From Pyronema omphalodes (lineage: Eukaryota; Ascomycota; Pezizomycetes; Pezizales; Pyronemataceae), in assembly GCA_024516155.1 (NCBI GenBank), contig JAJJXM010000039.1:124001-188000 (forward strand): DNA of 64,000 bases, read 5' to 3'. Below the pieces are notes generated by a model. It was not told where the DNA came from. It saw nothing but the letters and a program-made list of their open reading frames with translations, and ran no database searches. Positions 42,087 through 52,330 of the stretch are shown one piece after another; within the stretch, counting starts at the first letter, position 1; each line of letters begins with the position of its first letter. The translations under genes were made by a program, and so were the position numbers.

Positions 42087-45000
42087 AAGGAAAAGGTGGA
42101 TTCCTGGGGCAACTGTCGCCCACCAGTTCAACCCACGGCAGGACCGGCGGATAGAATCTCGAGTGTAGGACCATACGGAAGAAACGAAAAAATCATCCTG
42201 CGAGTAAAATTAATCGGACGAAATAAGAAAGAATACCACACAACGGCCATGATCGACTGCGGGGCCACGGAGAATTTTATAGATCGAAAATATGTGAAAC
42301 AGCAGGGATTGCCCTGCGCGAAAAAATTAACCCCACGAAAGGTTCTCGCTGTAGACGGACGGGAATTGGATGGGGGCCCAGTAACCCACGATGCCATGGT
42401 GACCATGGTGATCAACGACCATAGGGAAGATATTCGGCTCCACTGTATTACCATTGGCAACGCACCCATTATCCTGGGACTGCCTTGGTTGCGGAAACAC
42501 AACCCCAGCATCGACTGGAAAGAAGGAAGAATTGTCTTCAACTTCCGAGAAATGCGGAGGAAAGAACTGCCTTCCTACCTCGCCCCATGCCACAACCGTG
42601 TCGGAAACGGGGGGCAGAAAAAGAATATAATCAACGAATACACGAGGAAGCGGAGCACGCCTATGGTATGGAAGGGCCGAAGGAGATGCTCCAGATGGAT
42701 GAGGAAGATGAGCTTCGCATCCAAGAGATCTGGGGAGAAAGTATAGAAGAGGATGAAGAAGGAGAAGAAGTGGAAGAGTCGGAGGACGAGGATATGGAAA
42801 GCGTACAGGGATCTAGGCGCGCGGAATCCACCGAGGTCGATCCCGACTCGACTCAGTGCGCTTCGCGGCAACCCCCGCAAGCGCCAGCCAACCAGAAGGG
42901 ACCGGGGGAACTGGGAAACCGCTCCCGCCAAATCAACCGCTACTGCGCCAACCAACCAGGAAGAGCCGGGGAACTGGGAAACCGCTCCCGCCAAATCAAT
43001 TGCCACTTCCGGGGAATTGGAACTCGCGAGTACCATAATCCGAGCGGGGGAAAGACAGACCTGACTCCCTGGAAGAAATAATACCACCGGAATATGCAGA
43101 TTACCTCTCCGTATTTAGGGAAAAAGAGGCGGTAGGGTTGCCTCCGCACCGACATCATGACCACAGGATCCCCTTGATGGACGGAAAGGTTCCGCCGTTC
43201 GAACCCCTGCGAGCCCTCGATGAGGAACGCCTGCGAGTACTAAGGGATTACTTGGAAGAGAATGAAAAGAGGGGTTGGGTCCGACGGTCGACGTCTCCAG
43301 CGGGAGCCCCAATCCATTTCGTTAAGAAAAAGGATGGTACCCTACGGTTATGCGTCGACTACCGACGACTCAACGAAATCACAATCAAGGATCGCACCCC
43401 ACTCCCGCTGATAGGGGAAGCGTTGGATAGACTTTCCAACGCCAAGATCTATACCAAATTAGATGTGCGAGATGCATACCATAACCTCCGAATAGCCACA
43501 GGAGATGAATGGAAAACTGCGTTCCGTACCAAGTACGGTCTATACGAGTATTTGGTGATGCCATTTGGTTTGACAAATGCTCCAGCTTCGTTTCAACGAT
43601 GGATGAACGAAGTCTTAAGTGATTACCTTGACATCTTTTGCATCGCCTATCTCGACGACATATTGATCTACTCGGATGATCTGGCGGAGCATCAGAGACA
43701 CGTACGCATGGTCCTGGAAAGGTTAAGGGACGTAGGACTGACCCTGAAACCCTCGAAATGTGAATTCCACACAAAAAAGACGGAATACCTGGGATACATC
43801 ATCTCCCCCACAGGGTTGCAGATGGACCCCGAGAAAATTAGGGCGGTTAAGGAATGGAAGGAACCGGTAAATGTGAAGGGAGTCCAAAGTTTCCTGGGAT
43901 TCGCCAACTTTTACCGTCGATTCATCCGGGATTTCAGCAAGATCACCACGCCATTGACACGATTGACGAAAAAACAGGTACCCTGGGAATGGAACGACGA
44001 GACACAACGGGCCTTTGAGCAACTGAAGACGGCAATGATATCCCAGCCGATCCTGCAACATTTCGACCCGGATCGGCCACTCACCCTGGAGACAGACGCC
44101 TCAGACTATGCCATCGGGGCAGTCTGCTCACAACCCGACGACTCCAACGTACTGCACCCCCTTGCCTATTTTTCAAGAAAATTAAAAGAAGCGGAGCTCA
44201 ATTACGACATCCACGATAAGGAGCTCCTGGCAATAGTGGAGGCATTGGACAAGTGGTCGACGTACTGCAAATCGACGAGAACACAGTATCCGGATACTGT
44301 CAGACCATAAAAACCTAGAATATTGGCAAACAAAGAGGGACCTCAACCTCCGACAGGCCCGATGGGCGGAACAACTGGCTAACTATGACTTCACGATCAC
44401 GTATCGTCCGGGGAAGTTGGCAGGAAAACCCGACATATTGTCCCGAGAGTCAGGAGACTCTCCCTGGGAAGGGAGATGAAGCACCGGCAGAACCGAAGCC
44501 GAGTCCTCCTTCCCCAGGAAGTCTTTCATGTGAACGAGACACAATTGATAAAACTCACCCCGGACACCCCCCTCCTTACCAAAATTCGGGAAAAAACGAG
44601 GACCGATACGGAACTCCAGGAGGTAATCCGCAAACTTCGGGAAGGGATAGCCCGAGACAATAGGGTCCCCTTGGGGTTATGCGAGGAAAAGGATGGGTTA
44701 CTCCTATACGAGGGATTGATATGGGTCCCTGACGACGACGACCTGAGGTTACAAATTTTACGACAGCATCACGACTCCCAGGCCGCGGGGCATCCGGGAA
44801 GGGCAAGGACCTTGGAGTTGGTCAGCCGGAATTTTTATTGGCCACAACAACGACAGTATGTGACTCGATATGTCGACTACTGTGATACCTGTAAACGTAT
44901 CAAGCCCATTAAGCACGCCCCCCTTCGGCCTCTTACGACCGTTACAGATTCCAGAAGACCATGGGAATCCATCTCCATGGATTTTATCACAGGTCTTCCG

Positions 45001-46045
45001 GAAGATGGGGGAATGAATGCGATATGGGTGATTGTGGACCGCTTGACGAAGATGGCGCACTTTGTAGCATGTAGGGACACTATGGGACCCAGGGAACTTG
45101 CGGACGGGTTTCTCACACATGTGGTACGGGCCCCACGGACTCCCGAGCAGCATCATCTCGGATCGGGGGGTCTCTATTCACCTCTCAGTTCTGGAAAAGG
45201 GTTATGGAGGCAATGGGAACCACGAGGAACCTGAGTACGGCGTTTCACCCAGAGTCCGACGGACAGACAGAGAGGGTCAATGCGATCCTCGAACAATACC
45301 TCAGGGCGTATTGTAACTATCAACAGGACAATTGGAACCAACTCCTTCCTATGGCGGAGTTCTGCTACAACAACTCCCGCTCAGGAACGACCAAGGTGTC
45401 CCCCTTCTTCGCGAATTACGGATATCATCCCCGTTTTACCCAGCCGCTGGGTGAAGTCGCGGAAGGAAACCCCGAGGTCTCCAGATATGTTGGCGCCCTC
45501 AACCGACTTCACGAGGATCTGAAGGCAGAGGTCCACTATGCCCAGACTGCTCATGCAGAACAGGCGAACCGGCATCGACACCCGGATCCGGTCCTTCGAG
45601 TGGGAGATCGGGTCTGGCTGAAGAGGAAGAATGTGAAAAACCACCCGACCCTCCAACAAGCTCGATTACAAGCTATTGGGGCCCTACACTATCTTGTCTA
45701 AGGGTAGGGTCGCGAGCTTATAAACTGGACCTCCCCCCAAACGCAAAGATCCATCCAGTATTTCACATCTCCCTTCTAGAACCGTCTCAACCCACTTCGA
45801 CCACCATCCCAGGCCATATTCAGCCCCCTCCGCTACCGATTGTCCTCGACGACGAGGAAGAGTGGGAAGTTGAGGAGATAGTGGATTCTCGACGCCACCG
45901 GGGTCAGATACAATATCGAGTTAAGTGGACGGGTTTCCACGACCCCGATACGACCTGGTACCCCGCCGACAATTTCCAAAACTCCCCCGACGCCATCACC
46001 CAATTCCACCGCAGGTACCCTAATAAACCTGCCCCACAGCTGTAA
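42062..46045 (+). pseudogene. pol: A4 pol: protease, RT, RNase H, integrase, chromodomain
   Basis: The longest clean part is 43138-44310 (390 codons): pre-RT linker, RT with [13 protein letters not shown] and YLDD (43648-43659), and the RNase H start with [13 protein letters not shown] and [16 protein letters not shown]. The protease DCGATENFID is at about 42254. Integrase follows: HHDSQAAGHPGRARTLEL and CDTCKRIKP (HHCC finger, ~44770-44900), MDFITGLPEDGG, and [15 protein letters not shown]. The chromodomain is at about 45880-45980 and the protein ends RRYPNKPAPQL. Indels lie near 42550, 43070, 44275, 44450, 45220, 45640 and 45705. Confidence 0.9.
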
Positions 46046-47112
46046 TGGACGATAGAACGAACTCCGAGGACCCCCCGTCCTCTTTGGGCTGGTACCGAAC
46101 CCCTACTCCCCCGGCAGAAAAGAAATCCCCCCACCCCACGATCCCGCACGCAGAACTACACTGGTCGTTCTGCAACAACGACTCCTGCTCCATTCACCTC
46201 CAATCGAAATTAAACAACAATCATTTCCCAGCGGTGGCGCAAGCAATTGCGGCACGCATAAAAAAATCATGTAGCTGCGGGCAGCTACATGACCCCGAGT
46301 TAGAATGGGTGATCCGACACCGAAGGATGGACCCGCAAAAGGCCTGCAAGGCATGGCAGAAAGGAAAGAGACTCTGCAATGTGTGTAAATTCCTGGTCAA
46401 CAAAGACGGACACGACCAGAGATGCGGTATCAGAGGATGGAAACCCCCCACGGAAACCCCGGCAACGATACCACCCTGCAAGGACGAGCCCGGGACAGGA
46501 AAAGGAACCTCCCGTCCCTACGGAAAATCAGGAAAACGAACCACCCCGTCCCCGCGAACTGGAATCGGAGGACTCCACCCTCCATACGATCCGACACCAA
46601 CTCCCAGTAATTATGATGACGGGACCTTCGGACCACGAGAAGGTGGCGATCAACCTGTCTTTCTATCAGACAGCGGAGCCGGAACAGCATCTCCCCACCG
46701 TCGACTACCGACCAACCAACGACCTGACATCCGCCCCTTGTTCGGATCCCCCGGAGCCCCCCGCCTCAGGGCACCAACAAGATCAAATACCCCCGTTCTC
46801 CTCAGGGCACCAACAAGAACAATAACGGCGCCCCCCTTAGGACACCAACAAGAGCAAATACCGCCTTATGTCCTCGAGGACATCACCCAGGACGTCGTAC
46901 GTCGCCGACGTCGGGGAAGGCAGTATCGGGGACGGTCCCCCATCCGGAGGCCCGCGTTGAGGACTGCCTACGGCCTCGCCGGAGTCTCGGCCTGGAGGGG
47001 GGGGCTTATGTCACAACGCTCCCGTGACATGCTCCTGGCCTCCGCCGTCACCACCGCAGGGCTATGGGTGATCGTCATCACCCTAGCAACCTGTTACGCT
47101 GTCATGAAGTAA
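46045..47112 (+). CDS. A4 ORF3: Cys/His-rich, tail-anchored accessory protein
   Basis: A 355-codon ORF downstream of pol that I do not recognise. ATG 46045-46047 overlaps the pol stop (TAATG). Residues 35-127 hold Cys and His in finger-like spacing (C43, C48, C76, C78, H82, C101, C111, C114, H123, C127). The middle (~130-280) is proline-rich with 36-base tandem repeats. Residues 286-302 are arginine-rich (VVRRRRRGRQYRGRSP). Residues 329-353 are a hydrophobic segment (TTAGLWVIVITLATCYAV) and the stop follows two residues later. No N-terminal signal peptide is seen, so a tail-anchored topology is inferred. The last 33 codons are in the 3' LTR and the polypurine tract lies within the ORF. Comparison with A2 and A5 suggests the middle of this copy (about residues 140-270) is read in a shifted frame caused by compensating indels. 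Confidence 0.7.
   Translation: MDDRTNSEDPPSSLGWYRTPTPPAEKKSPHPTIPHAELHWSFCNNDSCSIHLQSKLNNNHFPAVAQAIAARIKKSCSCGQLHDPELEWVIRHRRMDPQKACKAWQKGKRLCNVCKFLVNKDGHDQRCGIRGWKPPTETPATIPPCKDEPGTGKGTSRPYGKSGKRTTPSPRTGIGGLHPPYDPTPTPSNYDDGTFGPREGGDQPVFLSDSGAGTASPHRRLPTNQRPDIRPLFGSPGAPRLRAPTRSNTPVLLRAPTRTITAPPLGHQQEQIPPYVLEDITQDVVRRRRRGRQYRGRSPIRRPALRTAYGLAGVSAWRGGLMSQRSRDMLLASAVTTAGLWVIVITLATCYAVMK
46267..46292 (+). other. Perfect 12-bp inverted repeat in ORF3
   Basis: Arms TCATGTAGCTGC with a two-base GG spacer, immediately after a run of seven A (46260-46266). It is perfect in A2 (minus strand, about 4036-4061) and lacks one base in A5 (about 56518). It codes for SCSCGQLHD in the ORF3 frame. Confidence 0.6.
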
Positions 47113-47795
47113 AGGGATAGGGTTAGGGCAAGGGGCTGGGCCCCTTGCCGAGGATTTTCATATGTTCGGAGTTATTTCTTATTTGGATTTCTTTTAGGTA
47201 TTACGGCGGCTAGGAAATTGTTGGAATCTTTTACTTCTCTCTTTTGGTATGTACTCTTTCTTTACTATTTGGAATCACGGCGGTTAGCCAGGAAGTTATC
47301 TCTTTCGGTATGTACTCTTTCTTTGCTATTTGGAATCACGGCGGTTAGCCGGTAGTTATCTCTTTTGGTATGTACTCTTTCCTTGTTATTATTATCTGGA
47401 ATTATGGCGGTTAGTTATCTTGCTTTCTTATTTGGAATACGGCGGTTGGCAAATGTTGGGGAATGTTGGTCATGTATGTAGTATCACGGCGGTTAGCATT
47501 GGAAGCATTCTCCGCAGGCGGAGGAATGCTGAGTCACGAGTCATGAAGGAACAAGTATAAGAGGAGGAAATTTGTATGTAGTTTATTTCTTCACGCAATC
47601 AAGTTTCTATTTACCACAATCCTATTACAAAGTTCCCTTGTGATTTCCCATCTTTCCAAACTCACCTGTGATTTCCCAGCCCACAAACCCTTGCCCATTC
47701 CCAACTTACCAGCCTTACCTAACCCGCCGCCGCTCTCCTCGCCGCCGAAACCCCCGCTCTGCCTGTCGTCGTAACCGTGGATACGGATTCTGATA
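47009..47795 (+). repeat. 3' LTR of A4
   Basis: A 787-bp LTR preceded by a polypurine tract (GGAGGGGGGGG, about 46994-47004) and CTTA. Its first 104 bases are the end of ORF3 (stop TAA 47110-47112). Confidence 0.96.
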
Positions 47796-47981
47796 CCTGC
47801 AACCTCCGGTTTCAGCAACCACCTGAAAATAACATAACAACCAAGACATTGACACTGAGCGATACCACCTGAACAAGTTATGGGGGTTGAACTGTCTTGC
47901 CGCCTGGCTGTCCAAGCCCGGCGTTTTGACCTTCAAAGCACCTAGAACCAAATTTCCAAATTCAACTGGGCCGGTATCTGC
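47796..47981 (-). pseudogene. Unrecognised ORF, N-side part, separated by A4
   Basis: The minus strand reads TGPVEFGNLVLGALKVKTPG, LDSQAARQFNPHNLFRWYRS and VVAETGGC, then meets the A4 target site and continues at 40110. An upstream minus-strand frame (48273-48010) with NWYDINNVDGGNVPWFESIW may be the preceding exon. The part VSMSWLLCYFQ could be a short intron, as it has GT near its start and ends TTTTCAG. Confidence 0.55.
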
Positions 47982-50170
47982 TCAATGGCTCAGGGATATG
48001 GAAAGGGCTTCAAATGGAACATATGTGGGAATCCGGAAAAGATATGGCTGGTTCAGGCATGCGTGCGAAATGGTTTAGATCGATGCTTTCAAGGACAGCT
48101 CGGAACCGAAACTCGAACATGAAAAAACAACAAACAGGCTCAAGCCAGTGCATCCAGCATGACCAGATTGACTCAAACCATGGTACATTTCCGCCATCAA
48201 CATTGTTTATGTCATACCAGTTCCCCACCAAGAAACATATACATGCGAAAAATCTAAGCAGCATTTTTACCAATCATTTGTTTAAAACTCTGATTTATAA
48301 TAGGAGTTGTATGAATATCTGACTAGCCTGAAGGTTTCTACCGGAAATCGTATAAGATTCTTCGGTTTATAATAGAATATATAGATTCTTCATGGTCATG
48401 CAAACCCAGACATGGGTCTACGGGGCTTTGGAGAACATATGTTCATTGATGAGAATCTCAACATATTACCATAGCGCACCACTTTTCTGATTACCTATTC
48501 CTTCTCCTCCCAACTGAAAACCCAACTAGTTCTTCAATCCAACTGACTTCAATCTTCTTCTGTGACCGACACCTGATGTATGAATCAATTACCCAACTCG
48601 TCCGACGACAACTTTTTCATGTATGCAAGTTTCATGATTTGGTTATCTGAAAAGTGATTGACAAACGTATCGAAATATTAACTACATCATTACACACTCA
48701 TTCACAAAGCGCATTAGGATACTTACATCACATCAACCGTCAACCATATCCATAACCAAACCAAGAAAGCATTTGAACACATAACATTACAACACGATAA
48801 TCGATGTATCCAACCCCTCTTCTTGATCACCTGCATCTCCTGAATCTCCTCCACCTTTGTGATTGGTTCTGCGCCAAACCTCGAAAACAGCACTCCAAGT
48901 TACATATCAAACACCATCTGTTCACCAGCTCAGAGCGTCAAGTGGGTTTCAATCTTGTCGCCGTTGAAGACGTAAATCATCGTCTCAGTTCAAGAATCAC
49001 TGAACGTTTCAAAGTCATCTCGTAGCTTGGAAACAACGACTTCCTCAAGTTGTTCTGATAGGCAGCGTCTTTTACACCGGTACCGAATGCCGCATCCTTT
49101 CAAGCGGCACTTATCACTTCGCTGTACAGCACTTTGTCTGATTGTCCATAAATGTCATTGATAAGTCCAAGTTGAAGTCTGTCGCAATCCTGAGAGCATA
49201 GTACCTTCGAGCAGTCATCATAAAGAGATAGTATTCAGCCTCGACTGACTTGATGGAATGCATATGATGGAGGCAGTCCTTTGCGGCCAGAATCCGCAAA
49301 TCATGGAATTTAATTGCTGAACATACTTCCAGTGTGATGGCGCAGAGCTTGTTGTACTGATTGTGAGAGTTCTCGTATACGCGATTAATATGGTTGGGCA
49401 CCGGTGTTGAGTCTTCACGGATCCATAAAGCCTCCATATCAGTAGAAAATGTATAACATGGGCGTCATCCATACCCATTGCCTTCCGAAGATTTGAATCG
49501 ACCAAGAAATTTTAAAGCTTTGCTGCCATCATTCATCGTATCATCCATATTGTTGCAGGGATCTTTCACGCGCGTCAAAGAACCCACAGCGAGGCTTCCT
49601 CGGCTCAGTGGTGCTATTGGAAACGGAAGGTTGCTCGTTTGCTGCCAGAGTCGCTGGAATATTACTTTCTGTATTAGGACTTGGTGGTTCGTCAAGCTCA
49701 ATTGGTTCAAATTCCATGAGGCATTCCTGAAAGGTATCCACAATAGATGAACTTTTGTAAAATAAGAGGGTGAACTCCATTTGACCACTCTTCGAGGTAA
49801 AGCCGTATGCATGATTTCTTTTAGTCCTGGAGGTAAACTGTAAAGCAGAAGAATATTGACATGGAGGACCCCGAGAGCTTTTCCCAAAGAACTGAGTGAA
49901 GATTGAAAGCGTCTTGCTGGAATCTACACTATGATCTTGTCGCTATCATGCCTTTATGACCGGATATTGCCTTAGTCATTATTCTTCAGGGTGCGAGTCG
50001 TTCAATCCGACCATTGGTTTTGCAAATTTCCTTCGATTCTGGTGAAGTCCCTCATCTGTTGAAGATTCACTTCCTAATGATCATTGGTATGCTGTTCCTT
50101 ATACGACTCTTGGAGTCAATCCGGTTGACCCTGCGGAAAAGAAGTGGATTAGCAGAGCAACTCGTAGATT
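47982..50170 (-). other. Region with exon-like minus-strand frames, unrecognised
   Basis: Frames with normal protein composition are seen on the minus strand: 48273-48010; 49437-49114 (PVPNHINRVYENSHNQYNKL, YYLFMMTARRYYALRIATDF); 49780-49541 (EFTLLFYKSSSIVDTFQECL); and 49887-49465. They lie between the ORFs cut by A5 and A4, on the same strand, so they could be exons of one gene or of a DNA transposon. The stretch 48300-49020 has no convincing frame. Confidence 0.4.
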
Positions 50171-50355
50171 TCAGAGCATCTGGGGCAAACCTATGTTTTG
50201 ATCAATATTGAACATCTTCAAGTGTTCTTCAAAAGCCCCAAGAACTGGTCGGCAATTGAAGAAGGCACGGGCAATGTATTTACTCATATGCGCCTCCAAC
50301 ATGTTCTTAAAATCCGACCTATTACATTGCTCCACATCTCCATTGAGTAGATCCT
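50171..50355 (-). pseudogene. Unrecognised ORF, C-side part, separated by A5
   Basis: The minus strand reads LLNGDVEQCNRSDFKNMLEA, HMSKYIARAFFNCRPVLGAF and EEHLKMFNIDQNIGLPQML, to a TGA at 50171. It joins without a break to 58055-58110 when A5 and one ATCCT are removed. A likely basidiomycete-type intron follows at about 50190-50127 (GTTTGC, branch-like CTAAT, and TTTTCCGCAG), so the TGA may be intronic. Function unknown. Confidence 0.55.
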
Positions 50356-51155
50356 TGTCACAACGCTCCCGTGACATGCTCCTGGCCTCCGCCGTCACCA
50401 CCGCAGGGCTATGGGTGATCGTCATCCACCCTAGCAACCTGCTACGCTGTCATGAAGTGAAGGGATAGGGTTAGGGCAAGGGGCTGGGCCCCTTGCCGAG
50501 GATTTTCATATGTTCGGAGTTATTTCTTATTTGGATTTCTTTTAGGTATCCACGGCTGGCTAGGAAAATGTTGGAATCTTTTACTTCTCTCTTTTGGTAT
50601 GTACTCTTTCTTTACTATTTGGAATTCACGGCGGTTAGCCAGGAAGTTATCTCTTTCGGTATGTACTCTTTCTTTGCTATTTGGAATCACGGCGGTTAGC
50701 CGGTAGTTATCTCTTTGGTATGTACTCTTTCCTTGTTATATTATTTGGAATTACGGCGTTTAGTTATCTTGCTTTTTATTTGGAATTACGGCGGTTGGCA
50801 AATGTTGGGGGAATGTTGGTCATGTATGTAGTTATCACGGCGGTTAGCATTAGGAGCATTCTCTCCGCAGGGCGGAGAATGCTGAGTCACGAGTCATGAA
50901 GGAACAAGTATAAGAGGAGGAAATTTGTATGTAGTTTATTTCTTCACGCAATCAAGTTTCTATTTACCACAATCCTACTTACAAAAGTTCCCCTTGTGAT
51001 ATCCCATCTCGCCAAACTCACCTGTGATTTCCCAAGCCCACAAACCCTTGCCCATTCCCAACTTACCAAGCCTTACCCTAACCCGCCGCCGCCCTCCTCG
51101 CCGCCGAAAACCCCGCGCTGCCTGTCGTCAGTAACCGTGGATACGGATTCTGATA
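50356..51155 (+). repeat. 5' LTR of A5
   Basis: An 800-bp LTR. It differs from its 3' partner (786 bp) almost only by single-base indels. The G-tract is at 50462-50483, TGAGTCA at 50883-50889 and TATAAG at 50909-50914; the palindrome has two extra bases here. Confidence 0.96.
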
Positions 51156-51159
51156 TTTG

Positions 51160-52330
51160 ATTGCGTCCTGTGTACGACACCCAACGCGGAACGAAGACCC
51201 AGAAAACCCAGAAAAAAGACACCAGAAGACCCAGAAAACCCAGAAGAAGGCGCACACAGTGGCATCCTTTCAGCTAAAAGAGCTCGGAGAACATATCGAA
51301 CAAGAACCGACCGGATCGGCAAGCCAGTGACCCCCCGAACAACCCATCCAGACCCCAGACCCCCCGAATCACCCCGAACTCCCCCATACCTCTACCGACG
51401 ACCCTGCGGAAATGGCGACCCCGGCAGGATTGGGACTTGTCACTCCGGTCACTATGACCCAGGAGCAGTTGAACCAGATCCTCATTCAACTCCATCGCCC
51501 CCACGACAAACAGTAACCCCAAGGTGGAAGACCCGGAGCTTGTACTACGGTGAACGGACCAAGCTGAGGGCATTCCTGACGCAATGTGAACTGAAGTTCA
51601 ATTGTGAAGGGAATTAGATTCGACACCGAACAGAAAAAGGTGTGAACTATGCGAGCTCCCGCTGTAGAGGGTAACGCTTGGGCATGGATCGAGCCGTCCA
51701 TCAAGGAGGGGAAAGCGTATATACACGACCTGGGAGGCCCTTTAAGACTGCTGTCAGTAGGGCTTCGGGGAAGCCGACTCAAAAGAAGTAGCAAGAAGAA
51801 AGTTCAAGATGATCAGGCAGGGCGCGCGATCCGCCGCTGCATACTGGGCCGAATTTCAAAGGATCAAATCCGATTTAAGATACAATGACGAGACCTACAT
51901 CGATCAATTCAGTGATGGACTAAACACAGACGTCCAACGACAGTTGGCACTCCTTGATGACACGACCAACGGATCTCACGGAGTTCGCCAACAAGGCCAT
52001 AGCGTTAGACAACCGACTATTCAACTTCCGAACCCTGAGGACTCGGTATGAACCTCAATTCTATCACCACCCCCCATCTTAAGGGGCAGGGACACGAATC
52101 TCGACTCTCCCGACCCCGAACCAATGGAATTAGATTCCACTCGGCGACCGAAACCAAGGGATAGGACGGAGGAGGATAGGCGGAAGCGGAATCACGAATG
52201 TTTTAACTGTGGGAAGGTGGGACACTACGCTGCGAAGTGCCCAAGTAAGAAATTATTCAGAGCAGCGGAAACTACATTGGTAGAGGAGGGACTTCGGTGA
52301 GACGTCGGGAAAAGAGAACCCCCAGGAATA
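51160..52330 (+). pseudogene. gag: A5 gag
   Basis: Same protein as A2 gag with shifts near 51330, 51505, 51540, 51615, 51740, 51960 and 52070. The core and the knuckle CFNCGKVGHYAAKC (~52200-52240) are readable. The heptamer G_GGA_AAA is at 52307-52313. Confidence 0.87.

Larger units (their letters stand above)
40116..47795 (+). mobile_element. A4: full-length family-A gypsy element
   Basis: A 7680-bp plus-strand element flanked by a perfect 5-bp duplication CCTGC (40111-40115, 47796-47800), which fixes the LTR ends as TGTCAC...TCTGATA. It has gag, pol and the only ORF3 in the window that is open from start to stop. It interrupts a minus-strand ORF. Confidence 0.97.

Noticed and set aside
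43385..43774. Minus-strand frame opposite A4 RT (129 codons)
   Set aside because: It overlaps the well-supported RT frame on the plus strand and the same shadow appears opposite RT in A2 and A5.
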